Of a stretch of 64,000 nt of DNA, positions 24,711 through 35,860 are shown one piece after another (positions within the stretch are counted from its first letter, which is position 1; each line of letters begins with the position of its first letter). The notes under the pieces are model-generated. The model had not been told where the DNA came from, did not search any database, and saw only the letters and a list, made by a program, of their open reading frames with translations. The position numbers were made by a program, and so were the translations under genes. Source of the stretch: Daphnia carinata (Eukaryota; Arthropoda; Branchiopoda; Diplostraca; Daphniidae); NCBI RefSeq assembly GCF_022539665.2, contig NC_081333.1, positions 10,662,971 through 10,726,970 of the forward strand, in the 5' to 3' direction.

Positions 24711-25295
24711 ATGAGCTCCAATGTTTTTCGGAAAGTTACCTTGTTGTTAAATAAATGGCCACTGGATCTATCCAAAAAAGGACGGTAAATTGATTCACGA
24801 TACAAAATATGGAAAATTTTCTTGTACCAACAATGTTTCTTTACAATTGTAGTGATATTGGAGAACACATAAGACAAAAAGTTGCCATCAGTTTTCCTCA
24901 AGGCGAGACTTCTAAGGTTGATGTACAAGAATGGACAAATTTTGTGGAGCACCTTGGCAATATTGCAAACAACAAATCTTTAACAAACCACCCAAGAATG
25001 CTGAAATCATCTGCAACTGGTTTGAGTGTTGAAGAATGCAAAGAAATTGTATCAACAGACTTCATATCATATGTTGGAAGACATGAACGCTTAAGGCCTG
25101 TCAATCCCAATAAGGTAGATTAAAATGTATTGTCGCAGAAGATGTGCATAATTTTCCATTTGTTCATAATTAGTCAACATATTAAAAATATATGGTAATA
25201 AAAGAATTCAATTAATGCAGAAAGAAATTCTTGAGATGGAACCAGAACACTACCGTCATGTGGCGACGATTGACCAACATTATAAGAATAACTAA
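24711..25295 (+). CDS. UQCC2: UQCC2, mitochondrial complex III assembly factor 2
   Basis: Small mitochondrial matrix or nucleoid protein that, with UQCC1, stabilises newly made cytochrome b during complex III assembly. Three exons, 24711-24784, 24853-25114 and 25221-25295, give 136 aa in phase; the human protein is 126 aa. Family landmarks are LNKWPLDLSKKGRDIGEHIR near the N terminus (human EEWPVDETKRGRDLGAYLR), ISFPQGE, HPR and TGLSVEECKEIVSTDF. If the second intron is not removed, reading continues three codons to a TAA at 25121 and gives a 114-aa form. The spliced form with KEILEMEPEHYRHVA is preferred because the donor (AAG|GTAGAT) and acceptor (AATGCAG) are in phase. Confidence 0.85.
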
Positions 25296-26364
25296 TGATT
25301 TGGGAGAATTATAGATACTGGTCACCGAATTGGTGCTACCTTTTTTCTGTGAACAAGTATAGGGAAGATTATTCCAGTTTTAGCATGTGCACCAATTAGG
25401 CTTTGCTAGCCTTCAGATAACCGTTAACACCTTCCGCCGTCAAGAATAATGTTCAAATCTATTTTTTCAAGTTAGTGGTTTGTCTTTTATAAAAAGATAG
25501 GTCAACCTTAGAAGACAATGTCAAAGGTAAAGAGATGGTGTTTCTTTTGCATGAGCTTTAGGTTGGGCAACCTATTGTGAGAGATAACTTGGATTAAGTT
25601 GAAGAGCTGCACATCCATTAAAAAAACATAGTTTTCATGCGAAGCGCTTTTAGTACCCTAGGAAATACAAATAGTCGACAGAGACAGGTTTGAAAGCAGC
25701 AACCGGGTGGCTTTTCTTTTACAGCCAAACCATCTGTAACTATGTAACTAATCGGGCTACTTACCCCGATAGAAACCTGACGGGGCACTGGGCTAAAAAC
25801 AGGCAAGCCCTTACCTTACCTTATCTACAGCCCCGTAAATGATGAATTCAGGATGAATCACCAAGTTTTTTTCCTTCACACCCCGTCGGCTTTTAATCGG
25901 GGTGTGGAAACGCGGAGCCAACTCTGATTGCATAAAGCGATCGAGGGTAATCGATTACAGCCGTAAAATCGAAATGCATACCCCTATTGTAAACTTCAAC
26001 TGTTCCTCTCTCTACTACGCTTACTCTGATTTCTATTCGAATTCCTAACCCGAAACTTGGTCATGGTTCAAACAAGGTTTTTTCCCGTCCCACTCCTCTA
26101 ACGAAGTACACACCGATCGTCTATGATTGGGGTTTTTCCTAGTGGGGCAGGAACCCGATTATAGACATCGGGGCTTAGAAACCCGTTTTGGCCCGATTGG
26201 CTTTTCTTAGCTTTTCGACAAGAAGAGGCTTCGGTACGTTCTTCCAAGTGGAGAAAATCTGCCGACTAACGTCAACGAAATTTCTGCACTTGCGTAGCGT
26301 GCAGTAGTAGACTTGAGTTTTGTATAATTTCATACGATTTGGTTGATACTGCTGGTAATTGAAA
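25296..26364. other. Intergenic between UQCC2 and PSMD6
   Basis: About 1.1 kb. No supported gene. The PSMD6 promoter must lie in the last few hundred bases. Short open frames on the minus strand overlap the PSMD6 start and have no family. Confidence 0.4.
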
Positions 26365-27722
26365 ATGCCGGTTGAAAATCTGGAACATGAAGGACTTGCG
26401 AAAAACCCCAACCTAGAACTGGCTCAGTACAAATTCTACCTGACTCTTGATCAACACAAGAATGATGCCTCCGTAAAACAAAAGCTTATGGATGCAATTC
26501 GTGCGGACGGTAAATATTTCTTATTTCTAAACATTCTGAATTTATTTTAAATCTACAATGATGAAACAGACATGGCACCATTTTATGAAGAAGTTTGCAA
26601 AGACCTAAACTGGACTGTTGATGCTCCCCTGCTTAGTGGGATGAAAGAAAGAAATGAGGCTAAACTCAAAGCTTTAGATGCTGCCATTGAAGATGCAGAG
26701 CAAAATCTTGGTGAAATGGAAGTTAGAGAATCAAATTTGAAGAAGGCTGAATTCCTTTGCCGAATAGGGAACAAGGATGCAGCACTCTCTGCATTTCGCA
26801 AAACCTATGACAAAACAGTCTCTCTTGGTCATAGACTTGATATCATTTTTCATAACATTAGAATCGGGTTATTTTATGTAGACCATGACTTAGTGACCAG
26901 GAATATTGATCGTGCAAAGTCGCTCATTGAAGAAGGAGGTGATTGGGACAGGCGTAATAGACTCAAAGTTTATCAAGGACTCTATTCAATGGTTATCCGG
27001 GACTTTAAAGCAGCTTCTGGTTTCTTTCTGGACACTGTTTCAACTTTCACTTCTTATGAACTAATGGAATATTCTACCTTTGTTCGTTACACGGTTTATA
27101 TGGGGATGATTGCGCTACCCAGGAACCAGCTACGCGACAAGGTATGTTTAATAGGTGTTTCTTGTTTATCATTTTGCGTGGATTAATATTTCAGGAGCTT
27201 TCAGATCGTTCGAGGCTCTGAGATCTTGGAAGTGTTGCACAGCCTTCCCGATGTCAAAGACTACTTGTTTTCTTTGTACAACTGCCACTACGCCGACTTT
27301 TTCATCAATTTGGCCAAAGTGGAGCAGCTTATGAGAGAAGATCGCTACCTCGCTGCTCATTACCGATACTACGTCAGAGAGATGCGAATTCAAGGTTACA
27401 CCCAACTCCTCGAATCATACCGAAGCCTCACTTTGACCTACATGGCTCAAGCCTTTGGAGTTACCGAAGAATATATCGACAAGTAGTTCTTCAATTTCTG
27501 AATCTATTTCATTGGTAATTACTAATAACATTATTTTATATAAAAAGGGAACTTGCTCGCTTTATAGCTGCGGGTCGACTGCACTGTCGTATCGACAAAG
27601 TTGGTGGCATCGTTGAAACCAACCGTCCCGATTCGAAAAACTATCAATACCAATCAACCATCAAACAAGGAGACGTTTTGTTAAATCGCGTTCAAAAACT
27701 TTCGCGTGTTATTAATATTTGA
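26365..27722 (+). CDS. PSMD6: 26S proteasome regulatory subunit PSMD6 / Rpn7
   Basis: Lid subunit of the 19S regulatory particle. Exons 26365-26509, 26570-27141, 27205-27482 and 27548-27722 give exactly 389 aa, the human length. The N-terminal helical repeats ([34 protein letters not shown]) are followed by the PCI domain ([60 protein letters not shown]) and the conserved tail [13 protein letters not shown]. The third exon must start at 27205, not at the earlier AG at 27194, because the earlier choice brings in a stop after eight codons. The start at ATG 26365 agrees with the family N terminus. Confidence 0.96.
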
Positions 27723-28366
27723 ACCGTATTTCCTTTTTCAAAGTATTCTTTTTGTAATGAGTGGAAATGCAAAATCCAGCATCCAATCTTTTTCTCTCCG
27801 ATTGTTAGTGAAGTAAACCCATATATCGATATCTAAACTGACGATGAAAGGACTAATTTTATTGAGGTACGCAATTAAAAGGACAGACAGTTGGACCTTT
27901 TTTTTTTTATTTTTCCAAAAATCAAAACCAATATGCTTTGAAATTTATTTAGCGAAAATATCAAAACTGTACATGGATAAATGTTGGTACGTGCTCAATT
28001 TAATTTTAGCATACATTACCATATCTGATTATGATACACATTAAAATACTTCAGTTAAGATACTCAAGACTGTTAGAAATAAATGTGTGCTTTGAATTGA
28101 GGAGACACATAGGTTAAGGCAAACAATTGTTAACATCCATATCAACCTAATGGTAGTTCACAAAGCAAAGATATTTACTTTTTGAAAAAGTATGTGAGAA
28201 GGAGACTAGCATCACTTTTCTAGTGATCCAATAGAAGTATGGCATAGGTAGTAGATTGAATGACATATCACCCACAGAAATTGCAAAGAACATGGAAATA
28301 AACAGATTCAGCGCTAAAATTTGTTACGGTCTGAGAGTACAAAATTAAAGTCAAACAGCACACCAC
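27723..28366. other. Tail-to-tail intergenic region PSMD6/JUN
   Basis: 3' UTR sequence of two convergent genes, AT-rich. A 66-codon plus frame at 27844-28044 crosses a T-tract and has no family. Nothing else seen. Confidence 0.5.
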
Positions 28367-29554
28367 TTAGAACTGATTTGTAAGCATTATTTGACAACCA
28401 CAATTTATATGTTCCATCACCTGTTCTTTAAGACCACAAACCTGTTGCCTCAACTTGACAACAACAGTTCCTAGCTCACTATTATCATTCTTTAAGATTT
28501 TCACTTTGTCCTCCAACTTTGCAATTCTTTCTAGTTTCCTTCTGCGACACTTAGATGCAGCAATTCTGTTTCTTTGCCTTTTTCTTTCCAATTTGATCCT
28601 CTCCTGATCTTCCATATCGATGGGAGACATGGGTGGAGAGCTACTGAGGGATGTACCACACCGAGGTTCTTCCTTAACAGGAATCTAAGAAATCCAAAGA
28701 ATAAGCAATTAAATAAAGTTTCACTGTAAGCAGCAGGAAGAAAAATTATTGGCAACGAAACAAAAAGGTTGTCTAGCAAATGAAATAAATCGACTCCGTT
28801 TCATAACACAAGGTTTCATTTTTCTACAACTCATTGGTTCAAATGGCAAGCCTGACCCAGAGGAGCCAAATACGGGAAAAACACTAAATATGTAGCCGTT
28901 AATAGAATGTGGGTATCTGCTTTTGTTACCGATGTTTTAAGAAAGAAACCAGAGTTTAAAAAAAGGGGCATTGCATGATAACGTTGGCATGGTTACCTGA
29001 TGCATAGTGGTGGGATAGGGAGACAAAGAGGTGGGCGGCCGGGTTGCGGCTGCACCGAAGGGCGCAGCCGTCTGGGCGTTGTTGGCGGTGCTGGAACCGG
29101 TTTCCAAAATCGAATGGGGGTTTGGTTGTTGCTGGCCAGCAGACAAGATCTGGACTTGCTGCTGCTGTTGGGCTCCAGCTTGGTGCAGCTCGGCCAAGGC
29201 ATCGTCGAATCCCCTCACGTACATCTCTTGGTCTCGCGTAACGGCGCGTGGGTTGTTATTATTACTACTGCTGCTGCTGGTTGTGTTGGTACCGGTGCTG
29301 GTTGGAGTTGGGTAGACAAAACCGCCGGGCGTTGGTGTGGCAGACAAGAGACCATTTTGCTGCATAATCAACTTTTCTAGCTCGGGCGATGGCAACTTGA
29401 GCATATTCAAATCGGGAGATGAAAGAAGAACGTCGAATCTAGGTTTCTTCAGACGTGGACTATTCAGATCCAGAGTCAAACGCTTGCGAACTTCTTCTTT
29501 ATTGTTGCTAGACGGGACGTAAGAACGCCCGTCATCGAAGAACGCCGTATCCAT
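28367..29554 (-). CDS. Jun: JUN / Jra, AP-1 bZIP transcription factor
   Basis: Nuclear bZIP factor that pairs with Fos or ATF at AP-1/CRE sites. Two exons, 29554-28997 and 28684-28367, give 291 aa in phase 0. The N terminus holds a JNK-docking delta-like segment ([12 protein letters not shown]) and JNK target contexts: Ser46-Pro (SSPDLN) and Ser56-Pro (LPSPELEKL), matching human Ser63 and Ser73, plus Thr73-Pro and Thr75-Pro (TPTPGG), matching Thr91/Thr93. A poly-Ser/Asn and Gln-rich middle follows. The second exon begins IPVKEEP and encodes the basic region [20 protein letters not shown], the leucine zipper and the conserved end [11 protein letters not shown]. Unlike human JUN, which has no intron, this gene has one 312-bp intron. 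The Glu/Lys KEE context is a possible sumoylation site (inference). Confidence 0.95.
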
Positions 29555-30564
29555 GTTGTTGACAATGCCAAATGAAGCGATGGTGACCTTGGAAGCCAGC
29601 TTTTATTAAAAAACAATACACAGGCAAACGATAGAAGTCTATGATGAACTGGAAGTAACAGTTGTTTGGCTAACGTCTTGTTCAGTCACAAACTCCGCAG
29701 CGAATGAGTCATTCTCTGCTAGTGGAATCGGATAGTAGGGCTAGTAGGGCACTAACAAATACAAAGAAAGTATTCCTGGAGATGACGAAAGTTAGCTCTC
29801 TAGTGATTGGCTGATGTTGACGTCAGCGGGGCGTGGTGTTTTGCCCTCGCACACTACCTGGAACACGACTCGCTAGAAACTGCCGGCCCGGTAGCTATTT
29901 GTAGATTGAGATCCCCGGCTCTTTTCTCGTTTTGCTATACTATAAATTTGGTAAAACTCGCCGTCGCAAATTTGTAAAATTCTTTTCAGGTAAACCAGTG
30001 GACTCCGATTGGCTTACACAAAAATAGCTGTTAATTTTCTACTTTCACAACTGAAATTTTGACGTTAGGCTCCGCTAGCATACAGACAAGAAAGGGCCTT
30101 AAACTATGGGGGAAAAAACGGACACTGTGACTAGCGCCTGCAACGAGCTAGACAGCTACAATACGAGAACAGCGTTGATGTACAAATCGGGTTACGGCCA
30201 CATTGTCCGCATCAAACTGAACTGAATGGAAAATTCTGCTTTTTCCTAGCTTATTTACTGGCGATTTCTTTTTTAGCTGAAGCTTGCCTACATTTTTATC
30301 TTTAAATATTATTTAAAAATATCGACCGTTTTGTCGATCATCAAACGATAACTAGGTCAATTTGCGTTGATCAACCGTTAGGGGAGCAGACGTCGCAATC
30401 TTTTTGCTAAGTTTCAACATGTGTACGGTTTTCGTTCGTACTTTAGCACTTTCTCTAATCGGGCAATATTTAGTAAATTTCTTGCGTATAGCAACGTGTC
30501 AATTTGGGTTGTAATAAAGCTTCTCGAAAAAGATCTTGCAAAAGTTTTCCATTACTTGAGAACC
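29555..30564. other. Shared head-to-head promoter region JUN/IFRD1
   Basis: About 1 kb between two divergent start codons. It holds the CRE/CCAAT pair, a second ATTGG at about 30008-30012, and the 5' UTRs. Both genes respond to stress or mitogens in other animals, so shared control is possible but is inference. Confidence 0.45.
29806..29825. promoter_or_regulatory. CCAAT box and CRE/AP-1-like palindrome in the JUN promoter
   Basis: ATTGG (29806-29810, CCAAT on the minus strand) lies 7 bp from the perfect palindrome TGACGTCA (29818-29825), about 265 bp upstream of the JUN start codon. The palindrome is a consensus CRE/ATF site that Jun-ATF dimers can bind. Vertebrate c-JUN is autoregulated through similar 8-bp sites, so a comparable loop here is likely, though not shown. 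Confidence 0.6.
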
Positions 30565-32492
30565 ATGCCAAAAAAGAGCAGTAATTCCAAGAGAGGCAGC
30601 TCCGCACACGCAAGTGCAGGACCAACTTCATCGAAATCTGCAAATCATCAAGGTAAACGCAAAGTTATTTGGATCGTATTTCGTTTTGTTGATGTGTCTA
30701 ATTTTCCTTGCATAGTGAAATCATCTGGAAGAGGTAAAGGTGAGCCACTGATTGTCTCTGATGAGGATTCGCAGCCTGACACAGTCAGTGTTGTAAGCTC
30801 AGTATCCGATAATCGGAGTGTTTTGGAGGAGGGTAAGTTCCTGATGGTTAAGAAGCCTATATGTTTTTTTTGTTGTTGTTTTTTTATGGTTTTGTTGTTT
30901 TTTGTTTTGTTTTTGTTTTGTGGTTTTTTGGTTTTTGGTTTTTTGGTTTTTTGGTTTTTTCTCTACTGATATATTTTTTATTAGTTAAATGCTGTGTTTT
31001 TAATTAGCTGCCTTTTTCCTATTTAGGTGGGGAAACTGATGAAAGAACGCAAGTGGAAATCCTTGAAGACAAATTGAAGGAGTTTATTGATTTAACTACA
31101 CAAAAGTCTTCACAGGGTCGTGTAAATTCCTTTAATGCTCTTTGCCAAGCATTTAGTGCCAAATACATGCCTGATTTTGTGGCTGGTCGGCGCATGACTC
31201 TTTTGGATTGTGCGGAGAGGGGTATGAAAAAAGGAAAAGGAGCAGAGCAGGAATCAGCTGCCAAACTTATGGCACTTCTATGTCTTCAACTGGGTTCAGT
31301 TGCTGATAGTGAGTCAATCTACAGGGACCACAAAACTTACCTCCTCTCTCTCATGGCTGATAAAAGTGCCAGCCCTGCTGCCCGCGCTCAGGTAAAATCT
31401 TAAGAAATATATGACTTAAGTTGTTTAGTTGTTTAAAATATTATGTACGAATTGCATAGGTCTGTTCTACGTTTGGCCTTTGTGCATTCCTGGCGGATTG
31501 CGACCTATCTGAAATAGTTCAAGTAATGATATCCCTCGAGGGCATTTTTAGCGCCAGTCTTCGGGCTCCCGAAAATACGGTTACTTCACCCGATGTACTT
31601 CGTCTTCATTCAGCCGCACTCAGCGCTTGGTCTCTATTACTAACTCTATTGCCTCCGCGGCATATTTACGATCTGAGTCAAACGTAATTATAGAAGAGAC
31701 ATATTTTTTTTAAAGTTCTTCGTATTTTGATATTTTTCATTTTTTTAGTCATATTCGACGTCTAGTTCAGCTGCTCGATTCAACCGACGTTGATTTGCGT
31801 ATTGGGGCCGGAGAAGCTATCGCCCTCATCTACGAGGGAGCTCGAGTATTTGATGAAGATTTTGGCTTTGACATATCTACAGAAGAAGAAACAGATGACC
31901 TTGATGGCATCCAGCAAACGGATTCAACTTCACGCCATACATCTGAAATGGATGAGTTGTGTACTAAGCTAAGACAGTTGGCAACAGATTCACATAAATA
32001 TCGAGCAAAAAAAGATAGAAAGCAACAGCGCTCGAGTTTCAGAGATATTTTGCATGCTATTGAGGTAACCAGTACTGTTTAGCAAGCCGATATTGACAAA
32101 TGTGAATTATATTAAACATTGAATAGGAAAATGAGGCACCTGATGTCCGCATCAAGTTTGGCAAGGAAACACTTGATATAGACTCATGGGGATGCAAACA
32201 CCAATATGATAGCTTCTGCCAGGTATGGTGACCTTCAAAATACTGTTTCATAGCTTCCCAATTGATAACCAATATTTTGTGGTTACAGTTACTGGGGTCA
32301 GGAATGAATTTACATTTGGCGCAAAATGATTTACTGCGGGAAATCTTCAATTTAGGAAATCCACTGTTGGACAACGCCTCCAACGTCGTCAAGATAAAGA
32401 AATTGGAACGCCATCATATGAATATGGCAGCATTCAAAGCCCGTTCGCTTACCCGAGGGAAAAATCGGGACAAACGAACAGCCGTTTTTTAG
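30565..32492 (+). CDS. Ifrd1: IFRD1/IFRD2 family (interferon-related developmental regulator)
   Basis: Member of the IFRD family: IFRD1 is a transcriptional coregulator and IFRD2 a ribosome-inactivating translation factor in vertebrates; arthropods usually have one copy. Seven exons (30565-30652, 30716-30832, 31027-31391, 31460-31683, 31749-32064, 32127-32222, 32289-32492) give 469 aa in phase. Start MPKKSSNSKRGSSAHA is like human MPKNKKRNTPHRGSS. The armadillo-like IFRD domain contains LEDKLKEFIDLTTQKS, RRMTLLDCAERGMKKGK, RIGAGEAIALIYEGAR and LATDSHKYRAKKDRKQQRS. The C-terminal block has IKFGKETLDIDSWGCKHQYD, LGSGMNLHLAQNDLLR, and AAFKARSLTRGKNRDKR. Intron 2 holds an unusual G/T-only tract, reported as a finding. 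Confidence 0.93.
30858..30962 (+). repeat. G/T-only low-complexity tract in IFRD1 intron 2
   Basis: About 100 bases consist almost wholly of T and G on the plus strand, with phased GGTTTTTT units at about 30925-30960 (TGGTTTTTTGG repeated). It fills most of the 194-bp intron. Confidence 0.85.
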
Positions 32493-33080
32493 AACCTAAA
32501 TCGGTTACCGTCGTGGTTGTTGGGAGTATCAAACCGGTTTTGCCTGAGATATATGCCGTTTTTGTTCATTCTCATCATGACATTGACATTTACTTTCAGT
32601 TATTTCTTGTTTAGTAAAATATCGTGTTTTTTTTCTGCTATTTTTCCCGACGAAAATGTTCGTAATGTTTCGGTGAAACTGCGTCAGGAATGGTTTGTAA
32701 AGTCATGATGCGTATCTTTGCCCTTTGACCACATGATCTATGTAATCGTTAAGCGATTTTTTTTCTCGCTTGCAAAACCAAATCTAGATAAGAAAGCTTT
32801 TTTAAACAGAAACTTTTATGCGAGAACTGATACTTCAAATCGATAGGCAGAGATATATTCTCAAACGCAAAAGTGTAAAACTAGGCTGTACGCCGTGACA
32901 ATTAACATACTGTTGACGTTTAACGAACCTACTCTTTAGTGGAAATACAAGAATTCTAAAAGCGCTAAACGAGTCGATTAAAACGATAAAAACCTACGAT
33001 TTATTCAACACTATATTATTAAAGGGAAAATGAATAGCTTACCTGCAATCAGCGATTAATACTGAGTGTATCCTGCAAAT
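32493..33080. other. IFRD1 3' flank
   Basis: About 590 bp holding the IFRD1 3' UTR. The last portion grades into the repeat array. No gene seen. Confidence 0.45.
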
Positions 33081-34117
33081 TTTATCGAATTCCATGAGAC
33101 ATGGTTTTTGGCCGATTTTGACGAAAGTGAGAAGGGCCTTCCCACTTTTTCAATTTTGGCAAAAATCTAGATTTCATTAAAAATACATCATTTTGATCCG
33201 CAATTAAACGAGGATCGCAAAAATGGGCTTTGTTTTGACGTGGGACCGGTAGTTTTTGAATGAAACGTAATAAACGGAAGAACTTATTGTTTTGGCGTAC
33301 GGGCATTTTCGTTCCATTTATTTCGAAAACGACTAGTTTGATAATAAAATGTATTACATTATTTAAATCAGCATTCAATTCTGAGTACATCGCGCGGTTT
33401 TTATTGATTTCCAAGAGATTTTTGTTTTTGGCCGATTTTGACAAAAGTGAGAAGGCTATAGCCTTCCCACTTTTCCACTTTTTGAATAAAATATAGATTT
33501 CGTTAAAAGTGCCCCATTTCGATTGGAAATTAAACGAGGATCGCGAAAATCAATTTTATTTTCTCGTGGGGCTGATAGCTCCGGAGTTATTTGACTTTAC
33601 AGTGGTTGCGGACTGAAAAATAAGCCCGACGAAATAAGCCCGACTTTTCAATATTTTTTTTTATTTAAAAAATACAGATATGGCATTAAAATGCGTTATG
33701 TTTTTTAAATCAACATTCAGTTGTGAACGTAATGCGTGGTTTTTATTGATTTCCAAGAGATTTTGGTTTTTGGCCGATTTTGACAAAAGTGAGAAGGCTA
33801 TAGCCTTCCCATTTTTCCACTTTTTGACTAAAATCTAAATTTCGTTAAAAGTGTACCATTTCGATTGCAAATTAAACGAGGATCGCGAAAATCGATCTTT
33901 TTTTCTCGTGGGGCTAATAGCTCCAGAGTTATTCGATTTTAAAGTGGTTCTGGGATTTAAAAAATAAGCCCGACAAAATAAGCCCGACGCTTCCTATTTA
34001 AAAATTATATCATTAAAGTGAGATACCTATACTTGATTTAGATTAAAAATTTAATAAGGAATACGAAAATGAACTTTTTTTAAAGCAGAATTTATGGTTT
34101 GGTAAAAAACTTTGATG

Positions 34118-34705
34118 TGTCACGCTAGCGCTCTAGTGTACTGGCGCGCTAGTCAGTTCTTCGATTCGGCAGATTGCAACGTGCCAAAACAGCACATTTT
34201 TTTTAGTTTATTTCCAAAATGGCTGGTTTGACGAGAAAACCTCTAACATAATCGAACTCAGCTTTCAATTTTGGCTATGCCACGTGTTTTTTATCGAATT
34301 CCGAGAGACGTCGTTTTTTGCCGATTTTGACAAAACTGGCCTTCTCATTTTTTCATTTTCGGCTAAATTTAAAATTTGGCTTAAAATATATGATTTCGAT
34401 GCAGAATTGAATGCTTATTACGAAAATTAATTTTTTTTTTTTCAATTGGTCTTGTGGTTAATTAAACGTACAAAACGAAAAAAGAAGAAAAGTCGGGCTT
34501 ATCTAGTCGGGCTTATTTAGTCGGGCTTAAATTTTTTTCTGCATAAACCGGAACTTATGAGAATTCGCTGAATATCATAAAATATACTCAAAATTGAATG
34601 TTAATTCCGATAAAATTGTTATTTTTTCATTGAGTCGACCATTTTGGAAATACACTGAATATTTCTGCTGCGCTAGTGCTATAGCGTACTGGTGCGCTAG
34701 CATTG
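34118..34705. repeat. Pair of CGCTAG-flanked direct repeats
   Basis: Segments at about 34123-34152 (CGCTAGCGCTCTAGTGTACT then GGCGCGCTAG) and about 34671-34700 (CGCTAGTGCTATAGCGTACT then GGTGCGCTAG) match at about 25 of 30 positions. Each is partly self-complementary. A related fragment, GGCGCGCTAGTACGGTACG, occurs near 37100. They could be the ends of an element inside the repeat block. Confidence 0.55.
34493..34530 (-). repeat. Inverted copies of the GGGCTTATT motif
   Basis: Three successive GTCGGGCTTA motifs, the reverse complement of the TAAGCCCGAC motif found elsewhere in the array. They indicate that part of the block (about 34.2-34.5 kb) is inverted relative to the rest. Confidence 0.7.
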
Positions 34706-35860
34706 TGTCAAATGTTCGGTGTATTTAAAAAAGGATTGATCTAATGAAAAAATAGCAGTTTTCTCAGAATCAGCATTCAATTTTGAGTATATCCTGCGAT
34801 ATTCAATCAATGCCGATGAGTGTCAATTTTTGCACAAAGAATTTTTAAGCCCGACAAAATAAGCCGGGACTAAATAAGCCCGACATTTCAATATTTTTAT
34901 TTTTATTTTTAAAAGTAAAGATATGGCATTAAATGCGTTACGTTTTTGAAATCAACGTACAGTTGGGAACGTAATGCGTGAATTTTATTGATTTCCAAGA
35001 GATTTTTGTTTTTGGCCGATTTTGACAAAAGTGAGAAGGCTATAGCCTTCCCACTTTTCCACTTTTTGACTAAAATCTAGATTTCGTTAAAAGTGCACCA
35101 TTTCGATTAGAAATTAAACGAGGATCGCGAAAATCGATCTTATTTTCTCGTGGGGCTGATAGCTCCGGAGTTATTTGACTTTAAAGTGGTTGCGGGCTGA
35201 AAAATAAGCCCGACAAAATCAGCCCGATGAAATAAGCCCGACTTTTCAACATTTTTTTAGAGTTATTCTACTTTAAAGTGGTTGCGTTAAACCCACGTTG
35301 GTTGTTTACTGCGCTAAAAGCCTTTTTTTTAACTGCGTTGTATTTTAAAATCTTCATAACTTGAAATTTTATTTTGAATCAGCGTTTTATTGTGATTGTA
35401 CTAGGTTAGGTATCATGTAAATTCCGGTCAAAATTTTAATCCCAATGTTTTTATACAAAAAGTTGGGCTTAAAAAATAAGCCCGATATTTCAATATTTTT
35501 ATTTTATTTTAAAAAACACAGATATGGCTATGAAATGGATTACTTTTTTTAAATCAGACAGATTGCTAGGCATTTTCTAATGTAAAGAATAACCTTGTTA
35601 CTTAATTCTATAGTACCAATCAGTATAAAAAAATAAAACAATCAATGCCAATGTGAAGAATAGCACACCAGAAATGTATTTGAGTTTAAGAGTATATTGC
35701 ATGCATCATGGCTGTGAAATGGTGTGGAATGGATATTCTGCATCATAAGATAACAACTACATTACCAGTAATCAATTTATCTCAATTAAAATTAAACAAC
35801 CCCATTTTGTTAATTTGATAACTGATGTCTAGTTTGGTAACCAACCATTAAGGTTTTTTT

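Larger units (their letters stand above)
33081..35560. repeat. Array of degenerate ~320-550 bp repeat units (uncharacterised family)
   Basis: At least five copies of a unit recur in the same orientation. The anchor GGCCGATTTTGAC(A/G)AAAG or its variants occurs near 33110, 33430, 33770, 34320 and 35015. In better copies it is followed by a GAAGGCTATAGCCTTC palindrome, CCACTTTT, CTAAAATCTAGATTTCGTTAA, AATTAAACGAGGATCGCGAAAAT, TCTCGTGGGGCTGATAGCTCC, then one to three AATAAGCCCGAC motifs and a junction near AATCAACATTCAG. No transposase or reverse transcriptase frame is visible. The units vary in spacing and divergence, so this is either a decayed satellite or a cluster of non-autonomous elements. 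Confidence 0.8.

Noticed and set aside
29000-29380. 126-codon plus-strand frame opposite JUN exon 1
   Set aside because: It mirrors the Gln/Ser/Asn-rich JUN coding sequence (CAG/CTG complement) and has no family; JUN on the minus strand explains this DNA.
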